64,000 bases of DNA, taken from positions 1 to 64,000 of the forward strand of contig JACPUR010000019.1 in the NCBI GenBank assembly GCA_016192135.1, in the 5' to 3' direction. Made by a program: the position numbers and the translations under genes. This DNA comes from Candidatus Tectomicrobia bacterium. GTDB taxonomy: Bacteria > UBA8248. This document shows, piece by piece, positions 61,063-64,000 of the stretch (positions are counted from its first letter, which is position 1; each line of letters begins with the position of its first letter). The notes under the pieces were generated by a model. It searched no databases. It saw only the letters and a program-made list of their open reading frames with translations, and was not told the DNA's origin.

Positions 61063-62898
61063 CTACTCCTTCATCGCCTCGCTGACGCGCTTGTTCTGGA
61101 GCGCCGCCTTGAGGACGCCGTCCATCATCCGCTCGGCGAGGGGCATGGTCACCTCGTTCAGGGCGTCCACCCGCTCGCGGATCCTCAGGTGATCCTCCCC
61201 CCGGACGGCCCCCTCGAGCTCGGCCACGGCCCGGGCGATGGCGGCGCGCTCGGGCTCCGGCACCCCGTCCTCGCCGTACTCCCCGAGCGCCCGGTGGGTG
61301 GCGCCCAGGATGGCTTCGGCCTCGTTGCGCGCCTCGAGGAGCTGGCGGGCCCGAACGTCCTCCTCGGCGTGCTCGAACGACTCCATGAGCATGCGCTCCA
61401 CCTCCTCGTCGGTGAGGCCGTAGGAGGGCTGCACCTCGACCGAGGCGGCCTTGCCGGTGCGCAGGTCGCGCGCTGTGACGTTGAGGATGCCGTTCGCGTC
61501 GATGAGGAACGTCACCTCGACCCGCGCCACCCCGGCGGGGGCGGGCTCGATGCGGAGCCGGAAGCGCGCGAGGGAGCGGTTGTCCTTCACCAGCTCGCGC
61601 TCGCCCTGGAGCACGTGGATGTCCACCCCGGTCTGGTTGTCCTTGAAGGTGGTGAACGCCTCCCGCGCGGTGGCGGGGATGGTGGTGTTGCGCGGGAGGA
61701 TCCACGCCATCGCGCCCCCCACCGTCTCGATGCCGAGGGAGAGGGGCGTCACGTCGAGGAGGAGCATGTCCCGGGTGCCCCCGGCCAGGATGTCCGCCTG
61801 GACGGCCGCCCCCAGGGCCACCACCTCGTCGGGGTTGATCTCGCAGCGGGGCTCCTGCCCGAAGAGCTCCCGCACCATGCGCCGCACGAGCGGGATGCGC
61901 GTCGAGCCCCCGACGAGCACCACCTCGTCCACGTCCTGGGCCCGGAGCCCGGCGTCCTCGAGGGCTCGACGGCAGGGCGGAAGGGTGCGGGCCGCGATGG
62001 GCCGGATGATCTCCTCGAACTCGGCCCGCGTGATCTCCCGCCGCCAGGAGAGGGGCTCGGGGCCTCCGATCTCGAGGGCGAAGAGGGCCGACGCGCGCTC
62101 GGAGAGCCCCCGCTTCGCCGCCTCGCAGAGAACGGTCAGCTCCCCCACCCGCTCGGGGCTCGCGCCGAGGTCCAGGCCCGCCTCCTCCCGCGCCCGGGCG
62201 CGCGCCCAGTCCGCGAGGGCCCGGTCGAAGTCGTCCCCGCCCAGGCGGGTGTCGCCCCCGGTCGCGAGGACCTCGAAGATGCCGTCCTTCACCCGCAGGA
62301 TGGAGATGTCGAAGGTGCCCCCGCCCAGGTCGTAGACCGCGATGACGCCCCGGTCGCGGTCGTGGAGCCCGTAGGCGAGGGAGGCGGCCGTGGGCTCGTT
62401 CACGATGCGGAGGACATCGAGGCCCGCGAGCCGGCCGGCGTCCTTGGTGGCTTGGCGCTGGGCGTCGTTGAAGTAGGCGGGGACGGTGACGACCGCCCGC
62501 GTCACGGGCCGGCCCAGCGCGCGCTCGGCCCGCGCCTTGAGCTCGCGAAGGATCAGGGCGCTGATCTCGGGCGGGCTGTAGGAGCGCCCGCGCGCCCTCA
62601 CGTGGGCCACCTCCTGGTGCGCGGGGTCCACCTCGAAGGGCATGTGGCGGAGGTCTTCCTCGATGTCGCGGTAGCCCCGGCCCATGAAGCGCTTGATGGA
62701 GAAGACGGTGTGCCGGCTGTTCGAGACGCGGTCGGCCTGGGCCCGGTCCCCCACGAGGACGCGGTCCGGCCGGAAGCTCACCACCGAGGGCACGAGGGCG
62801 CGCTCTTCCGGGGGCGCCAGCACGCGGGGCCTGCCGTCCCGCATGGCGGCGACCAGGCTGTTGGTGGTTCCCAGGTCGATTCCGACGATCTCGGTCAC
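61063..62898 (-). CDS. hscA: Fe-S protein chaperone HscA (Hsp70 type)
   Basis: A 611-residue Hsp70. ATPase domain: [13 protein letters not shown] at the start, [34 protein letters not shown], and [16 protein letters not shown]; substrate domain from about 390 with [12 protein letters not shown]. With HscB it helps move clusters from IscU to targets. GTG start overlaps the hscB stop (GTGA). Lid helices are complete. Confidence 0.95.
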   Translation of the reverse strand: MTEIVGIDLGTTNSLVAAMRDGRPRVLAPPEERALVPSVVSFRPDRVLVGDRAQADRVSNSRHTVFSIKRFMGRGYRDIEEDLRHMPFEVDPAHQEVAHVRARGRSYSPPEISALILRELKARAERALGRPVTRAVVTVPAYFNDAQRQATKDAGRLAGLDVLRIVNEPTAASLAYGLHDRDRGVIAVYDLGGGTFDISILRVKDGIFEVLATGGDTRLGGDDFDRALADWARARAREEAGLDLGASPERVGELTVLCEAAKRGLSERASALFALEIGGPEPLSWRREITRAEFEEIIRPIAARTLPPCRRALEDAGLRAQDVDEVVLVGGSTRIPLVRRMVRELFGQEPRCEINPDEVVALGAAVQADILAGGTRDMLLLDVTPLSLGIETVGGAMAWILPRNTTIPATAREAFTTFKDNQTGVDIHVLQGERELVKDNRSLARFRLRIEPAPAGVARVEVTFLIDANGILNVTARDLRTGKAASVEVQPSYGLTDEEVERMLMESFEHAEEDVRARQLLEARNEAEAILGATHRALGEYGEDGVPEPERAAIARAVAELEGAVRGEDHLRIRERVDALNEVTMPLAERMMDGVLKAALQNKRVSEAMKE

Positions 62899-63551
62899 GA
62901 TGCCGTTTCCAGGGCTTCCCGCAGGCTGCGGAGGGTGTTCTCGATGTAGTTGCGCTGGCTGAGGACGGAGCGCAGGCGCCGGAGGGCATCCTCGGGCACC
63001 GTCCGCCCCTCGTCCACGGCGCGGTCCCACTGCGCCCCCAGGTCCTCGAGCGCCTTCCGCTGGCCGGCGCGCAGGGCCTCGAAGCACTCCCGCGCCGCCT
63101 GGATGCGCCCGCGCAGCTCCTCGGCCTCCTCCCCCTCGCAGCCGCAGCGCAACTCGGCGGCGGCCTCCTGGGCCTCGAGGATCTGCTCGAGGAGATCGGC
63201 CGGGGGCCGGGCGTCGTTCTCGGCCAGCTTGCCGCTCGCGCGCTCGACCAGGTAGACGGCGCGGCGGACGGGGTCCCTGAGTATCTTGTAGGCCTCGTTC
63301 AGGCGGGCCGAGGCCTCCAAGCTGCGGATGCGCTCCCCGACCGGGGCGTTCATGAAGAAGTCGGGGTGGAGGCGGCGGCTCAGGGCGTGGTAGCGAGCCT
63401 CGAGCGCGCGCTCGTCGAGCGAGACCTTGGGAGGGAGGCCGAAGAGGCCGAAGTGGCTCACCTCCGCCGGGATGCGGCGGACCTCGCCGCCCTCCCCGAG
63501 GAGGGCGAACTCCTTCTCGTCCGTCAGGGCCTCGTGCATCGTCTCACCCAT
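62895..63551 (-). CDS. hscB: Fe-S co-chaperone HscB (J-domain protein)
   Basis: A 218-residue DnaJ-type partner of HscA. J domain: [26 protein letters not shown] (HPD at 62-64), then [21 protein letters not shown]-terminal three-helix IscU-binding part. No N-terminal zinc Cys are present. ATG at 63551 or 63539, both with weak ribosome sites. Confidence 0.93.
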   Translation of the reverse strand: MGETMHEALTDEKEFALLGEGGEVRRIPAEVSHFGLFGLPPKVSLDERALEARYHALSRRLHPDFFMNAPVGERIRSLEASARLNEAYKILRDPVRRAVYLVERASGKLAENDARPPADLLEQILEAQEAAAELRCGCEGEEAEELRGRIQAARECFEALRAGQRKALEDLGAQWDRAVDEGRTVPEDALRRLRSVLSQRNYIENTLRSLREALETAS

Positions 63552-63627
63552 GCGCTTGCGCCACGAAGGGCTCCGCCAGAAAAAAGCGCGCCGCGGATTT
63601 CGGCCGGGCGCGCGTCTTTTCGCTGAC

Positions 63628-63993
63628 CTACGCGGAGAAGCTCGATCCGCAGCCGCAGGTCTGCCGGGCGTTCGGATTCTTGAACGTGAAGCCCTTCCCC
63701 ATCAGGCCCTCCTCGTAGTCGAGGACGGTCCCGGCGAGGAAGAGGGCGCTCTTGCGGTCCACGGCCAGGCGCACGCCGTCGCGCTCGACGACCGTGTCCG
63801 TCATCGGGTTGAGCTTCTCCGCCGGCTCGAACTGGAGCACGTAGGAGAGCCCCGAGCATCCCCCGCCCTTCACGCCCACCCGGACGATGGAGCCGGCCTT
63901 CCCATCCTTCTCCATGAGGCGCTTCATGTGGGCGAAGGCCCCGTCCGTCACCTCGAGCGAGGCGGGCTTCCTGGCCGCCGCGGCGTCCGTCAT
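63628..63993 (-). CDS. iscA: A-type Fe-S carrier protein (IscA/ErpA/HesB family)
   Basis: A 121-residue A-type carrier with Cys 46 (VKGGGCSGLSY), Cys 113 and Cys 115 (TCGCGSSF), the three ligands. It takes clusters to targets. It lies 76 bp before hscB; iscS and iscU would come before it, beyond the window. Length and ending match IscA. Confidence 0.95.
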   Translation of the reverse strand: MTDAAAARKPASLEVTDGAFAHMKRLMEKDGKAGSIVRVGVKGGGCSGLSYVLQFEPAEKLNPMTDTVVERDGVRLAVDRKSALFLAGTVLDYEEGLMGKGFTFKNPNARQTCGCGSSFSA

Positions 63994-64000
63994 GATCTCT

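Overview
This is a GC-rich, gene-dense bacterial chromosome segment with no rRNA, tRNA, CRISPR array or intact transposon that I can see. The mix of genes (F-type ATP synthase with paired b and b' subunits, Isc-type Fe-S assembly, many solitary catabolic enzymes such as enoyl-CoA hydratases, CaiB-type CoA transferases, SDR, FAH and MmgE/PrpD proteins, an F420/FMN luciferase-like oxidoreductase, an outer-membrane-type protein, and UGA-encoded selenocysteine) suggests an uncultured diderm of the deltaproteobacterial, Tectomicrobia or Rokubacteria kind. That placement is inference only.

Layout. 1-5.3 kb: two tandem solute-binding proteins of the dipeptide/nickel class, each with its own terminator, a creatinase-like M24 protein and the wreck of a response-regulator receiver. 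5.3-12.4 kb (minus strand): a TPR lipoprotein-like gene and the ATP synthase operon b'-b-delta-alpha-gamma-beta-epsilon, lacking the a and c genes. 12.9-15.4 kb: FAH-family and M24 enzymes. 15.4-18.4 kb: a lower-GC island with TcmP, its three-Cys-motif partner (DUF5131) and a DUF1643 protein. 18.7-30.9 kb: mixed metabolism, including enoyl-CoA hydratase, glutamate dehydrogenase, a sulfatase-modifying-factor-like protein, AhpD-like proteins, an NAD/RNA-turnover pair, NuoI and thioredoxin reductase.

30.9-35.5 kb (minus strand) is the most interesting part: a mercury locus. A MerR-type operator/promoter at 35453-35484 precedes glutaredoxin, a zinc ribbon, MerF, a CopZ-like Fe-S protein, a MerT-MerP fusion, MerE, a second MerP, a MerA-like flavoprotein and MerR. 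Both MerP domains and the glutaredoxin have in-frame UGA codons where metal- or thiol-active cysteines belong. Each is followed by a conserved open frame and a hairpin whose loop lies 22 nt after the UGA. This is the signature of selenocysteine, so this looks like a selenol-based mercury capture and detoxification operon. A 99-bp direct repeat made of the merE 3' end and merR 5' end shows the locus has been rearranged.

35.5-52.7 kb: a YnfA-like protein, MmgE/PrpD, a lower-GC Fic protein, a second enoyl-CoA hydratase, two CaiB-type transferases, RsmI, MFS and MOT1-type transporters, SDR, GAF and histone-deacetylase-like proteins, a Tim44-like protein, a lower-GC HEPN-like protein and a luciferase-like oxidoreductase. 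52.9-58.5 kb: two small proteins, an outer-membrane-type protein, DUF1015, EngB and an endonuclease-IV-like protein. 58.9-64 kb (minus strand): two stand-alone receivers followed (in reverse) by iscX, fdx, hscA, hscB and iscA; iscS and iscU would lie beyond the window.

Intergenic DNA is rich in palindromic repeats. One family has arms GTAGGGGCG/CGCCCCTAC around differing palindromic cores; another is the CCCTCACC...CTCTCCC type; there is also a tandem repeat of about 108 bp inside the isc cluster.
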